Shown piece by piece: positions 46,434 through 58,596 of a stretch of 61,385 nucleotides of DNA. Origin of the DNA: Gamarada debralockiae (Eukaryota; Ascomycota; Leotiomycetes; Helotiales; Hyphodiscaceae). The stretch spans positions 1 to 61,385 of the forward strand of contig NXFV01000723.1 of the NCBI GenBank assembly GCA_002803225.1. The letters are read 5' to 3'. The notes below the pieces were generated by a model. The model was not told the DNA's origin, did no database searches, and saw only the letters and a program-made list of their open reading frames with translations. Each line of letters starts with the position of its first letter. Position 1 is the stretch's first letter. A program made the translations under genes and the position numbers.

Positions 46434-48330
46434 CTAGCAGGAGGCAGCCACAATACCAGCAAAGTAAAAGCTTTCTGCCATCGCTCCCCATCTCAAGCCT
46501 CCTTCAATTGCACTTCTAGATAGGACTACGACGAGACTGCTTTCGATAACTATGATAAATAGAAACAGTAGGAGCTTCCGAAACCAAGAGCAGGCGTACC
46601 AATCTCGGTCGTACGAATATTCGAATGCCGCGATGTAGGTCCAGGGAATATATGGGGGGCTCTTTTCTTGTAAGGGTAGAGTGGGCTCCGTGGGGTTTCT
46701 GATGTTGTCTTTTGCGTTCGCATCTCTCCCCCGCCCCCCCAAACTCTAAGTCAGCATACCCACTGAACGATCAAAGAGGGTTTACGTGCCCATGAAAGCC
46801 TCCGCCATAGCCCACAGGGGTAGCGCGAATAGCAAGACAGACACCAGCTGTCCAAACGTCTATGAGGTCTCATCTGAGCCTGAGCTATAGAAAGAAGCAA
46901 ATTTGCTGCGTGTGAAGACCAGATTGAACGTCTCCCAGAGTTTCGCAGGCAAGAGCCAACCAATCCATTCCTTCATTATCAGCCACACAATGTATGAATC
47001 AAGGTAGAGGAATGACAAACTTCCCATAGCATGGTATTCCCAGCCTCAAACAGCGCTTTGTAATAACATAGACTGATAAGAACTAACAGTGGATTGAGAA
47101 CTTGAACCAAATCCGAAACGCAAGAAAAGAGAGTTGCTTTACTTTCCGAGATTCATTCCGTCCTCAAATCAAAATTGGGGGACTGATCCTGCGAGTCACG
47201 AAATGCGTACCAGGCGGGACAGGGACAGCTCAACTTATCCAAGATATTCCTTTCTATGTTGCGCGGAAAATCTTTGGTAACAATAGTAAAAGCGCTGGAG
47301 CTCCAATCGAATAACCTGACAGTCCTTGTAAAAGTTCGGCCCTATGGTAAGAACGCCAACAGGACAAGCGCGTGAGCATTGACTCTCTTAGATCCAACCT
47401 GTTGTTTGGAACTGCCATATTGGGTATAGCTCGTATTTGCTTCTTCCTGTAGCGTAAGAGGGGTTGTCCTCCTCCTAATTTTTTAGAAATCAATCGAGTC
47501 TTTTCCCGCCCAACTGACACAACCTCGCTTAGAAGCACGTTGCGGGGATGCCAGGTCCCCAAAATAAGGTTTCTGTATTAAATATGCCAACAATTCAGTC
47601 CAACAGACCAATTATTTAGTCCAAGAGGCCAATTATTCAGCCCAAGAGGCAGCACCGCAAATCCTAGGAGAAATGACAATGACGAGCGTACAGGATATTC
47701 TGACAAGACGCCAGAATGGTCCAGATCCGAGGTATTTGCGCACCACGGTCAGGGTAGCAAGATGCGTCATGGTTGAGAGCTAAGCGAGGCACGTCATGAT
47801 TTGCCAGTGACAGGACGAGATCGAACAAGAAAGTTGGGCATAGCCGCTGATGAGTACGACAAGTCCTGTGACTATCTGCAAGTCGCTCAAGACCATGATA
47901 CTATGTATCTTCATTCTGTACTTCGTAATTGTGACCAGATTCAGAATAGGCCGAGTAAAGGAGTAACATACGGTTTTGAATGGCTTAGCCCATTTGTACG
48001 AAGGAAATATGAACAGAAATAACCGTCTGAATGATTTCATAAACGCTCGATCAATATGATTTGCCACGTTAGGGCCATTGCTGCTCATCTCGCTGAAGCC
48101 AAGGACGTAGAAAATGAGGAGTAAGAATAATGTGAGATACAGTGGCCGACTGTGAACTAGAATATTTGGTCAGAATAATTTATAAGGGGAATTGACCAAA
48201 TGGGAGACTTTGCATATATTCAAATACCGCAATATCTGGATTGGGTTGGGGAGCACAGAGCACGCCATCCTCGGACTAGCATTAATAAAGCGCATCAATC
48301 ATACCGAAAGTAAGAGACAGGAAGGCTGAG
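46434..48330 (-). pseudogene. Decayed fungal integral-membrane protein gene
   Basis: Reading leftward the blocks follow a common, unnamed fungal multi-pass family. They are LYLTLFLLLIFYVLGFSEMS, HIDRAFMKSFRRLFLFIFP, SDLQIVTGLVVLISGYAQLS, HWQIMTCLA-stop-LSTMTHLATLTVVRKYL, a region like YKALFEAGNTMLWE, TFGQLVSVLLFALPLWAMAE, and a last membrane stretch before 46434. Frames change, and several in-frame stops occur. The stop after CLA stands where the family has Trp (LAWxSxxTHL), which fits TGG-to-TAG, a RIP-type change on the opposite strand. A small tandem repeat at 47591-47650 lies inside the remains. The gene is not functional. Confidence 0.6.
47591..47650. repeat. Short tandem repeat, about 21 bp x 3
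   Basis: Three imperfect units beginning CAATT(ATT)(C/T)AG(T/C)CCAA...: 47591-47608, 47609-47629 and 47630-47650. They lie inside the decayed membrane-protein gene. The two longer units differ at two positions. Confidence 0.75.
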
Positions 48331-49224
48331 AATTTAAAGTTCGCTGTCTTTTCCTCACATCCACATTATTTGGCGCAACAATTGTCAGAGACCCTTGAAG
48401 TCGGCTGCTTGACGTTGGTCAAGCTTCTGAATGAGTTAAGCCAGGCCTTCACGGAGCCCGCGTGCTAATCATTCGACCTGAACGATCGTAGAGGGTAGTT
48501 TAGCTGGATTGGATCAAGTAACTTAACCTTCCCAGTGCCGTGTATTGGGTCACTCTTTGCCGATGTTCTCTGCCATGGAATGCAAAATCCCAACCAACCA
48601 ATCAGACAAGAGTGCAGCTCGGAGCACGGACTACTAAATTACTATCTGAAGAATCGCTCACTTAAAGTCACACAATGAGGTTAACAGATGGAAGACAACA
48701 ATAAAAGACGATAAACGGTAGTCAAATCTTTTGCTATTGGCCAAGTACGAAACTTGTACCTAATGACACCAATGAACCTTGACATTATCCATTCAGAGTG
48801 CTGGACGCAAGTTGGTCTAGCTTGTGGATCATCAGTCCATCAGGACTTGCGATAACTTCCAAATGCCAACCGGAAGACAGCGATGGAGTGAACTATTATT
48901 ATTTCACCTACTCGGTTCATCAGTTGAAAGTATTTCCCACTTGGGACAAGCGGGGAACGAAGGGCCTCACGCACTTGTACAGTCACGAGAACCATTTACA
49001 TGATGAAAGATAAATGAAGAGTGAAAGAGAAACACAAGGTGATTCAGGTCAATGAATGATTCGAATGCCATAGTCGACATACTATCGTAATGCTTTTGGA
49101 TCATCTACGTATAACCTCCGTAATCAGGGTCTCAAGAAGTCCCCTATGCGATCAACGACAGACTCCAACTCCTAAATAAGCACCGAAGAATGAAACCATC
49201 CTCTTTCTATGCATACCCATCCCT
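48331..49224. other. Spacer 3' of the eIF3b gene
   Basis: About 900 bp holding the presumed promoter of the decayed membrane-protein gene and the 3' flank of eIF3b. A plus-strand frame at 48798-49013 has no recognisable content. Confidence 0.45.
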
Positions 49225-51549
49225 TCAACCAACGATCTCCTCACTCTCCTCAACAATCTCCTCCACAATCTCCTCAATCACCTGATCCTCACCCTGCTCA
49301 CCATCTCTCTTAACCAATCCCTCCAACGGATCCAGCGGCATGCCTCTAGCCTCTCTCTCCTCCCTAACATCCTGCTCGACATTCGAGCGCCATGCCATCC
49401 ACTCCTCCAGCAATCGTCTCCGGTGTTCAACCTCCTCCTGGTTAGCGCGATCGCCACGATCAATGTCCTGTTGGTCGAAGACTTTGCTGTACTCGCGGAG
49501 GTTCTTGCGGATTTGCTTCTGCTCTTCTTTGGTCAGCATGGTTGGGGGACGAGGGCGCCACAGCCATTGCTTGAATTTCTCGACAGGCTCCTCGCGCAGT
49601 TGCTCTCCTTTGAAGTCGTAGAGGTGGTAGCCATTTTCCATCTATTTCCATTAGTTTAGACTAGAACTGAGGAGGTAGGTGACTTACGGTGTGCTTCCAG
49701 ATACTAGCGCTGGTTGCGACATAACGTCCGGTGGGGTCCCAGTCAATGTCTGTTACACCATAGTGATCGGCGGTGTTCATGAGTTGGAGGTTGGCAGTCA
49801 AATCTTTCCACTCTTCTGGCTTCTCGCCCTCGAAATCCATGTCGAAGAATTCCATGTCGTAGCTTTGCTGCGAGTGAACGGTGGCCACGATCACGAACCG
49901 ACCTTTGGGTGACCAGTAGATGGCGTTGCTGTTCTTCTTTTCATAGGTCTTGAGATGCTTGAAATTGCCGACGCCAGCTCCCTTGACTTTCTCGGGTGTA
50001 TAGAATGCGACGGATGTTTTGGGAGGGACGGCTGTTGTTGCTACAACCTCAGCTGCGGTGATGATGACGAATCGATCGCCCTTTGGCTCCCAGGCAAAGT
50101 TGATGACGGTGTCCTTGATCGAGTCGACGACTTCAACGGGTACACCCTTCTCCCGGACACGGAAAATCTCTAGGGAGGTGGCCAAAGATTTCTTTGATTT
50201 CGAGTGTCGGTCAACCTTGACGCAGAGGTATGAAGCATCGGATTGCCAGTGGAGTTTCGCATCAGTGACACTGAAAAGATTCAAAGTCCTGACGATTTCC
50301 TTTGAGGGGATGCTCATCAGGCCGACCTTTGCTGGGTTGCTGCCAATTTCGGGGGTCCAATAACAGAATAGCTGCTCGTAAGTCTTGACACCTTCTCGGT
50401 GTGGTGTTGCAGGTGCCCATTCAAAGTCCATAACGCCTTCAATTTTGATCGAGGTCTTGTCGAGAAGCCCCATACGTGGAAGTTCATAGACTGAGATTGA
50501 AGAGCCTTGTGTCAAACGAGCAACATACTTGTCATCGGCCGACCACTTGAATGCTGGCCAGACAACTTTTCTTTTTACAGGTTGGCCGGCTTCATCAACA
50601 CTGGTACTTGGAAGATCGAGCATTGCGAAGGAACGCAGTGGTTTGCCAGTCTCAATATCCCAGATAACGTAGTTCTTGCCGTCATCATCAACCGATAAGG
50701 CTGGGTGCCCTTCCTCGGGAATAGAAATTGCGCGGTGTGACCAAGTTGTTAGGTATTTCTCTCCGGGCGAGAAATCAACCAGGTTGACAAAGGGATGTGC
50801 GAAACGCTTCTGTCGGGTCCACGATGGTCCACCCCACAGTTGAACACCTTGTTGATGCATAGATGTCAGATATGTACCCTGTGGAGACCACTGTACAAAT
50901 GATTCGGTCCAGTGTTGGCGGTCGACTATGCTCTCGGGCGCATCCTTCTCGTTGTTCCAAAAGACCTGAACTCTGTCGTCCCTAAACATGACAAACTGGT
51001 CCCGTCCACGTCCTTCCGGGTCTGCCAACCATGATCTTAAATGCTCCTTCGGGGTGAACTCCTCAATTCTTGGCGGAGTGTAGTTCTCATCAATACGTCC
51101 CTCCTTTCCAAATCGATCGATATCCGTAAGCTTGTTGACTCGTAGGGTATGCTTCTTGTCGAGAGGAACTCCATCGAGACCTTTGCAGGCAGCGATAGCT
51201 TCGGCTGGGGAGGAGTATTCAACAAATGCGAATCTAGGCCAGTCAGTATTTGTGGAGGGATCCAACTGAATGCTGTATCATACCTGTGTGATTTTCCATT
51301 GTCGCCAATGGGCATGAAGATTGAATCCTCGCGCGTCTTGCCAACACCGTTCAGCTTTCTTAACAGAAACTTGATCAACTTTGGCTTTGTCTCTTCGGTA
51401 ACCTCTGGTAGGCCATCAATAACAACGAATCCATCCAGTCCTTGCTCAAGTTGAACCTCAAATCGTTCTCGTAAATCAGAAAAGTCTAGTTCTTCCTCAT
51501 CGAACTCATCGTCCTCCGGGTCTGGGAGGTGATCGAAACTCGGCGCCAT
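49225..51549 (-). CDS. prt1: Translation initiation factor 3 subunit B (Prt1)
   Basis: Core eIF3 subunit, 742 aa. Exons: 51549-51284, 51233-49688, 49641-49225; introns of 50 and 46 bp. An acidic N-terminus is followed by an RRM (about residues 40-125: [12 protein letters not shown] ... [16 protein letters not shown]), which contacts eIF3a/eIF3j. Next come the beta-propeller (about 140-600, with [37 protein letters not shown] and [16 protein letters not shown]) and a charged C-terminal helix region ([19 protein letters not shown]) ending in a Glu-rich tail. The first intron splits the RRM. Length and order fit fungal Prt1. It functions in the cytoplasm in ribosome scanning, and is essential. 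It shares a short divergent promoter with CCT2, which suits constitutive expression. Confidence 0.97.
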
Positions 51550-51956
51550 GATTGCGGTTTGATGTGATCAGGTCTGCAGATGTGTATGACGTCTTGTATT
51601 CAACGTTGTGTGTCTTCGGCTGTTTTCTTCGATTGTGCGGCTTTGTGAGTTTTTATGGTTAACCCCACTACAGCCATTGTTAGCGTGATGCGAAGGTGAG
51701 AGTGGGTGACTCCAGCCTTGATTTTGGGCTTGTTTGACTCACAAGAAATATTACTCACAGTAAATCGCTCGAGGAATGGTGAACGAATGAGTTGGGCGGT
51801 GATTTACTGGGGTCGAGTTGAACCGTTTGGTATTTTTCTTTGGTGGAGGTTTCCATTTGTGGGCGAAAGCGAACCACGCTAGTCAACCTCGAAATCTTTC
51901 TGAGGCGCGTCTTTTGGCGACGAGCTCGATGATTTTCACAGACATCAACAAACACA
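51550..51956. promoter_or_regulatory. Shared divergent promoter of eIF3b and CCT2
   Basis: The two start codons lie 407 bp apart on opposite strands, leaving one common control region for two growth-related genes of translation and protein folding. Specific sites are not claimed. Confidence 0.7.
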
Positions 51957-53654
51957 ATGGCCTCCTTCAACCCCACTCAAATCTTCGACGATGGCACGAC
52001 TGAGGAAAAGGGAGAGAATGCACGTCTTTCTGCATTCGTTGGAGCTATCGCAGTTGGTGACCTTGGTCTGTGAAGCTTCCACCTGATTGTGAATCAACAG
52101 CTAACCAGCAGCAGTAAAATCAACGTTAGGTCCTAAGGGCATGGACAAGATCCTCCAGTCAGCTTCTACGGGTGAAATTATGGTCACAAATGACGGTGCT
52201 ACAATCCTCAAGTCGATCGCCCTCGATAATGCCGCCGCGAAAGTCCTGGTAAACATCTCGAAAGTCCAGGACGACGAAGTTGGAGATGGAACCACATCCG
52301 TCACTGTTCTGGCTGCAGAGCTTCTGCGAGAGGCAGAGAAGCTTGTTGACAAGAAGATCCATCCCCAGACTATCATCGAAGGTTACAGAATAGCAAGCCA
52401 TGCAGCCCTTGCAGCTCTGGAGAAATCAGCGGTGGATCACAGCAAAAACCCTGAAACTTTCAAGAAGGACCTCATGGCTATCGCACGAACAACCTTGAGT
52501 TCGAAAGTTCTCTCCCAAGATCGAAATCACTTCGCAGAGCTTGCCTGTGATGCAGTCCTACGAATGAAGGGTTCCTCTGATCTCAGCCACATCCAAATCA
52601 TCAAGAAGGCGGGTGGAAAGCTAAACGACTCATATCTCGACGAAGGCTTCATTCTGGACAAGAGAATAGGAGTCAACCAACCGAAGCGATTAGAGAAGGC
52701 CAAGATCCTGGTTGCAAACACAGCGATGGACACAGATAAGATCAAGATCTTCGGTGCACGAGTTAAGGTTGGCTCAACAGGCAAGCTCGCAGAGTTGGAG
52801 AAGGCAGAGAAGGATAAGATGAAGGCGAAAGTCGATAAGATCAAAGCACACGGCATAAACTGCTTCATCAACCGACAACTGATCTACAACTGGCCCGAAC
52901 AGCTGTTTGCAGACGCGGGTATCATGTCCATCGAGCATGCGGACTTTGATGGTATCGAGAGATTGGCACTCGTTACTGGTGGCGAGATTACATCCACGTT
53001 CGACCACCCTGATCAAGTCAAGCTTGGACACTGTGATCTGATTGAGGAGGTGATCATCGGTGAGGATACTCTGATCAAGTTCTCAGGTGTGGCAGCCGGT
53101 CAGGCTTGCACGATCGTTCTCCGCGGTGCTACCGAGCAACTCCTCGATGAAGCCGAGCGCTCGCTGCACGATGCTCTCGCAGTCCTTTCCCAGACAGTCA
53201 AGGAGCCGCGCACAACTCTCGGAGGTGGATGTGCAGAGATGCTAATGGCGAAAGCCGTTGAAGGTGCTGCCTTAAAGGTTGATGGAAAGAAGCAAATCGC
53301 CGTCGGCGCATTCGCTGTCGCTCTTCGCCAATTACCTACGATCTTGGCCGACAATGCCGGTTACGATTCTAGCGAGCTTGTTGCCAAGCTTCGCACAGCT
53401 ATCTACGACGGTATGACGACCTACGGTTTAGATTTGCTCACCCCTGGCGGCGGTATTGCGGATATGAGGGAGTTGGGCGTGATCGAGAGCTACAAGCTGA
53501 AGAAGGCGGTTGTTTCTTCAGCGAGTGAGGCTGCGGAGGTAAGTTCTATCCCCCTTTCATCTAATTGTGTGATGCGAAGGCTAATGGAGACCTGCAGTTA
53601 TTGCTGAGAGTGGACAATATTATCCGAAGTGCACCACGGAAGCGGGAGAGGTGA
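51957..53654 (+). CDS. cct2: T-complex protein 1 subunit beta (CCT2 chaperonin)
   Basis: Subunit of the cytosolic TRiC/CCT chaperonin, which folds actin and tubulin; 529 aa. Exons: 51957-52065, 52115-53538, 53598-53654; introns of 49 and 59 bp. The start [20 protein letters not shown] matches CCT-beta proteins. Equatorial-domain ATP motifs are [20 protein letters not shown] and [15 protein letters not shown], with the second half carrying [10 protein letters not shown] and the C-terminal [14 protein letters not shown]. The last exon encodes [18 protein letters not shown] and the stop, as expected for the beta subunit. All catalytic residues appear intact. The first intron starts GTCTGT, a weak but functional donor, and the join V-K-S-T-L-G is exact. 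Identity is certain. Confidence 0.97.
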
Positions 53655-54619
53655 ATGTGATCAATTAATGTCAAGGCGTCTCTGTATTATGACCGGATCC
53701 AAAAGTTGGGAAACCCTTGTACCAATACCATAGATCATATTGCAAGGCTCTGTGACTCATTTGCTTTTGCTTCTCCTTCGAAGCAGCTATCGCCATTGGG
53801 CCCGGGGTTAAGAATGTGGCACGTACGATGCAGATGCCCGGGCACATAATATTGCCTACAGAATTGATTGGCAGTGCTGCACTGCTCGTGATTGCTAGGC
53901 GTTCGCTGTGCATAGCAAGTATCCCATTTGATTGAATCAATCTAGTTCAGAGTTTTTCGTCTCCGCGATCAGAGCCGCACCTCAGCCTCTTAACTCCCCC
54001 AAAAGAAACATCCTCTGTCGCGGAAGCCAAAGCAGCGAAATTGTTCTCCTGAGCATTATTGTATATCTCGGTTAATTCAATCTTTTTGATGGTTTTCCGC
54101 AAAATGTATCCAGAATTTTCAAGTGCTATGAAGCCTTTGTTGCGGGTTTGTTGTATCGTTGGCGGGCAATTGTTAGTGGTAATATCAACCACTGCTCGGT
54201 ACGTTCCATGATAACACTGTGATTCGAGATAACATAGCCAGTGTGATCAATAGCGTATAGGAGAGTAGTAGTACAACCTCATCACAGGGATATTATTGTA
54301 TCAGAAATTGTAGGCTCATCTGTGGGGGTTTAATTCTTCATTCTTTTGTATATAATGATTCTGGCTTCGTCTCCAGTGCTCTCATAATATTACAACGGTT
54401 CACCGCGATTAGCAACCAGTATCGCGCTAGGATCTTAGCAGAAACACGTGCATATTCTCCCTTTGCTGATGCCATATCTACAATGCACTACAGATAGAAG
54501 GAACGGTCATCATTTTATGTTTGTGAGTAAGCACACTACGGCCAGTAAAACTTGTTTCTACTAATCGAGGCTCGTTTGTCAGGAAGCGTGGATAACCTGT
54601 TGAAAATTGTAATGGAACC
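53655..54619. other. Spacer downstream of CCT2
   Basis: About 950 bp, AT-rich. Small minus-strand frames at 53671-53940 and 53947-54192 are without recognisable domains. It contains the CCT2 3' flank. Confidence 0.45.
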
Positions 54620-55400
54620 ATTATGGCAATGCCCAAGTCCACAATGCTAGATGTGCTGTATCAGCCTAGGTTCTTCAAGGTCTTTTGATGTGGCTAACTA
54701 TTCCACCTGCTGTTCATTAATAATGATGTTAGAAGGATGCAAGTCACCGTGAACAAGGACATAGGGCACATCATCAAAGGTTGGGAGGTGAGAGTCAAAT
54801 ATGCGGCGCAGTAAGGCCTTGCAGTTATTGACTGAGACTCCAAGCAGATTGCCTTGGATTAATCGATGCATTCACGTTCCGTAGATCTTATTTGTGATCT
54901 ATTCAACTGCAGAGCCGCCTAGATATATTAATACTGAGCTGGATGAATCTCTCATCATCTTACCTGGCTCTTGTATTTTCAACAAATCCAAAGTGATCTC
55001 TGCAATAGTCTTAAGGATATTCTTACAAATTTAAAGAGGAGGACTGAAATCTGCATATTCTGGTTTGTCGCCATCTGCCTAACTTGTAGCAATCAAAGGT
55101 GGCGTTGATTCTAAATTATAACAAATTAAATGAAGGACATAGTGAATATGTTCCCTAGTGATGGCCTGCAGATATTGAATCTCTCTTTCAACTTTAATAA
55201 GTTGCTAGAGAAAATTTTGCTTGATGCAAATCCCAATTCTTCTTCCATTAGCTTAAAGGCGGAAATCGTGTACTCTCCACCTGAATATGGGTGGTGCTTG
55301 GTGTTAAGGATGAAGTCACAAGAGCAGCCAGTAATACTATTTGTGAAACTAGCAGCCCTCCTCGATAATTGAGCCATAAAAGGCGCTGTGAAGTTGGTTG
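54620..55400 (-). pseudogene. Aminoglycoside-phosphotransferase/choline-kinase-like relic
   Basis: On the minus strand a clear kinase-like catalytic stretch reads FDDVPYVLVHGDLHPSNIII (the HGDLHxxN loop of the APH superfamily), followed by NEQQVE and a stop. Upstream pieces such as RRIFDSHLP and ITLDLLKIQEPG belong to the same reading direction but are broken by stops. The part after the catalytic loop, where a metal-binding DWE is expected, is lost. Fungi carry many such genes of unknown substrate. This copy is inactive. Confidence 0.55.
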
Positions 55401-56849
55401 CGTGGGGGGAGGGGACTTGGGGGATACGCTTGGGGCGAGAGAGAAGAGCATGTGGTGCCTTTTTATCTTACGTCCGTGAAGTTTGCTTTGCGGCATGACC
55501 TAACGGGCCACACTGAACGTTTGGTTAGTGGCAGAAAAAGACGGTCTGCTAAAATCTTATCCATAAGACCCTAGGTAAAGGCATAAATCACGTGATCACG
55601 TGAGAAATTACGGAAACAATACCACGAAAGTCATACTCTAATCTCATCTTCGCTGGTTCCGTTTTAGGCTCTGGACGTGAGCAGCGGCCGCTTTTACCTG
55701 AGCCGAGGATGAGCATGCCTGAGCATACCTGAACTGAGCCTGAGCATCCTGACATTCCCTGAGTCAATCTGCGCACCACAACGCGGGTCTCATTTTGGCG
55801 CCCTTGTGTAAACCGGCTGTAGTTTCCTTGCCGAGTTTTGCCCAGGAATCCGTTCTGCTCCCCTTTCAAGGGTTCTGCCGGAGCTGATTGTGGATCCTTA
55901 AGGATTCCTTTAGGACCCAAATCAGGATACACATCTTACTGCCCAGGATACTTTGGCCATGCTCAGGGACACTTACCTATTATATAAGTACTTAGATGAA
56001 ACCTATATTAGGGTTATAACTTATAAGGCTATGTGATAGCTAGAAATTGCAAGGACTTCCATTGTCCAACTTGTACAGTCGCTTCTCTTTATAATAACAG
56101 CTTCTGTAATATGAGCTGAGGGATGAACCCTAAAGGGGTTAGTTGATACTACGGAAGCCCCGAAAACTAAGGCTTCGGCGACCCTAAAGACGTACACTAG
56201 TTTAGTCTAGTACTTATAAACACTAATACTAGCTGTTTAGTAATACTGATAGGTATTATAAGTCTAGGGACAATACAATACTAGGCAACTAGCCTAGAGA
56301 AGAAAGGCAAGCTTGAGTTTTAGACTTATACATAACACTTATTCTCTAGTGTCACGAATCCAAATTCAGGGGTCAAAGGGCGCAGGAGAGTAGGTTCAAT
56401 TACGACGATTCAAAGCTAAAGAAAAAGGTCTAGGTCTGTAATAGCAGTACAAGGACTCCTCAGCATTCGCGATCTGTCCCTTTCTGAGACTGGATATGGA
56501 ATCGCGCTACCGAGTCCTCTGTGGCGCAATTGGGAAAGGTCCGAAAAGATCTTGCAATCAGGGGGAAATATCAGGCGAGGGGTTGACCTAGACTCACGGA
56601 AGCTCTGAAGATTAGAAGCCTTGAAGGAATAGAATAAGGCCCAGGCCTTGAAGGAGTAGTCTAGGCTTGTAGGGACTCGAAGGGGTTGATCTAGACCTGT
56701 GGGAGCCCTGAGGGTTTAGAAGGCCATAGGGTACAAGATGACCTGGGAGCTGGAGGTCCAGACCTCGGTGACCTCTAAAGGGATTGGAAATGCCGATCTT
56801 AGCTTGTTTGAGGTTAGTAGCTAGTATGGCTGCTACTGGAGCTAGTAGC
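55401..56849. other. Repeat-like, AT-rich region without genes
   Basis: It contains a 16-bp perfect palindrome with two CACGTG boxes at 55588-55603, a TGAGC-rich stretch near 55700-55760, and a degenerate repeat with two clear copies (about 56578-56622 and 56684-56722: GGGGTTGA(C/T)CTAGAC...AGAAG). No coding frame of note. It looks like eroded transposon sequence. Confidence 0.5.
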
Positions 56850-57055
56850 TAGGAATGGAGTATAAGTAAGGGCTGTCGACCTTACTTGGAGAAGGGCAAG
56901 CTTGAGTTTCTTATTTACAAGCACACAAGTACTACAGAACCTCTTTTCAACCACTATGAATACAACCACTATTGTCTCTTTTCCCCTATTGCTACTTCTC
57001 TGATATACTGTAATCCCTCCTGTCGCCCTCTAGCTACCTATAGCTGTTATAGTAA
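56850..57055. repeat. Direct repeat copy 1 (LTR-like)
   Basis: About 200 bp sharing blocks with the segment at 58690-58875 in the same orientation: TAAGTAAGG...GACC, GGCAAGCTTGAGT, CCACTATTGTCTC, CCCTATTGCTACTTCTCTGA, TATACTGT(A/G)ATCCCTCCTG and TAGCTATTA-like ends. The copies differ by substitutions and small indels. They resemble diverged LTR fragments. A third partial match with CAAGCTTGAGTTTTAGACTT is at about 56309. Confidence 0.65.
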
Positions 57056-57158
57056 GCCGCTTTATCGAGCGTGCATATGACCTTAAGGCTTGTGAGAAGA
57101 TAAAGCAAACGCCATGGACATAGTTGGCTTGTCCTGAACTGCCTCTAAAGGCTGAATT

Positions 57159-58164
57159 CTATCTAGCTTCCTTATCTCCATCGGGCACAAACGTTCTTTT
57201 CAAAGGAAGGGCTAGCCGTACTCGAATTATACTAGCAATGTGCTTCCAATCACACATTCCCCCCTGGCCTACGTCACCGCATGCCAAAGTCTTCCTATTA
57301 AAAAGATATTAGAACATGTCAATACTTATTAGTTTAAATTACTTTAAGTATTACTTACGTTTGAGGCATCAAGACTTCGTACCATCCTGAACTTGCATTG
57401 GCACCGTCGACACCCCATGCATCCATAAGTATGGAAAGCTGGCGTGATGTGACTGGATGGGTCCACATACAAGTATTCATTGAGGGTGCGACTAAGATTC
57501 TCTTTCCGCTTGTAGGATCAGTGTTCCAGGCGCGAATCACGTTTGTAAGTAAGGAATTACAGAGACCGTTTGTAATCTTAGCGAGCAAGTTCGCAGACAT
57601 CGGAACGACAACAAGAAGGTGTGCCCAACGTCGTAATTCAATGTGTAGTATCTTTGAATCTCGCACCCATGGTTGGCTCCACTCGTCTTCATCTTGGTGC
57701 ACAGAGTCGACATTAGGGAGTAAGGCGAGGGAGGCTACTGTAGGTTGCTCCGGAGATTGACCGGCGAGAAAGCGTGCAGCATTTTTAGTAAGGATAACTC
57801 GGATCGACAGATTAGAATCCTTAGCAAACGAGGATATAATAAGTGGGAGCTTAATCACTGCCACGGAACCTATAGCATCTAGAGTGTTAGTAATCACTAT
57901 ACCTAGACAAACTGTTCCTAGCTTTAGTATATAGATACTAAGACAGCTCAGAGTAATCGTTCCCTTTTTGGACATGTCTTAGGAGTCAAGAGGCAGATTC
58001 TAGAAGCACTTGTAATTGTAAAAGGGTAAGAAAAGCTCCGGAAGCTGCTTACCACTGGCGGCTAAGAGAAGATGTTTCTTGCCGTCGTCTAGTGAACTTG
58101 CAATGGTCGCCGCTGGGGATTGTGAAGTGGCTTCGGCCGCGCTGGCTTCGCATCTCGTGGCCAT
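57159..58164 (-). CDS. Phosphopantothenoylcysteine decarboxylase-like flavoprotein (HFCD family)
   Basis: FMN-dependent decarboxylase of coenzyme A synthesis (Hal3/Cab3-related), or a close family member; 252 aa. Exons: 58164-58053, 57869-57359, 57294-57159; introns of 183 and 64 bp. The first exon ends in the flavin-binding HLLLAASG and joins SVAVIKLPLIIS. The active-site His is in LHIELRRWAH, where plants and most fungi have RRWAD, so Asp is replaced by His. The substrate motif SMNTCMW (PxMNxxMW) and the late clamp ACGDVGQGGM are present. The frame is intact throughout, although the gene sits in repeat-rich DNA between two direct repeats. The start at 58164 is the first ATG in frame; the C-terminus after RVRLALPLKRTF is short and may be slightly altered. 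Confidence 0.82.
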
Positions 58165-58596
58165 ACTGCTACTACTGTTGACTTCATGGTTGAGAAAATG
58201 CGTTTTTGCCGGATAGTCTAGTGGTGGCAAATACGTGGAAAGGAGTTGTGGTCGGCTATGGGAGTGCTCGCGTCTGGGAGAGATGGCGGAATCTTTGGAT
58301 TAGTCAGATTTATTTTGTGACACTTGCTTTGCCCGCATTGTCACGTGTGCAAGTCGGGCATTGTCCCCACTCTTTTGACATCTGCAGGCCTTAGCTCCGA
58401 TACGTTAATTGGTATCTTGCATATCACGGTTTCTACAGGTTTCTTCTTAAATATTGAGTAAATAGTGTTTCTTGAATCCTAGCTCTTTGTAACAAGAGCC
58501 TAGCTCCTAAAGGTATACAGGCGATTGCATGGGCGATTTCATGGGTGATTTCACATGGCAACTATTACTTGAGCCAGGCTCAATATATCTGCACAG

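Noticed and set aside
49340..49659. Plus-strand frames opposite the eIF3b C-terminus
   Set aside because: Antisense of the charged Glu/Arg-rich tail; no independent support.
57159..58164. Retro-copied gene between LTRs of one element
   Set aside because: The gene keeps two introns, and the flanking repeats are too diverged from each other to be a pair from one recent insertion.
58206..58280. tRNA-like start GCCGGATAGTCTAGTGGT
   Set aside because: No T-arm, no acceptor pairing and no internal B box follow at the right distance. No tRNA was found anywhere in the window.
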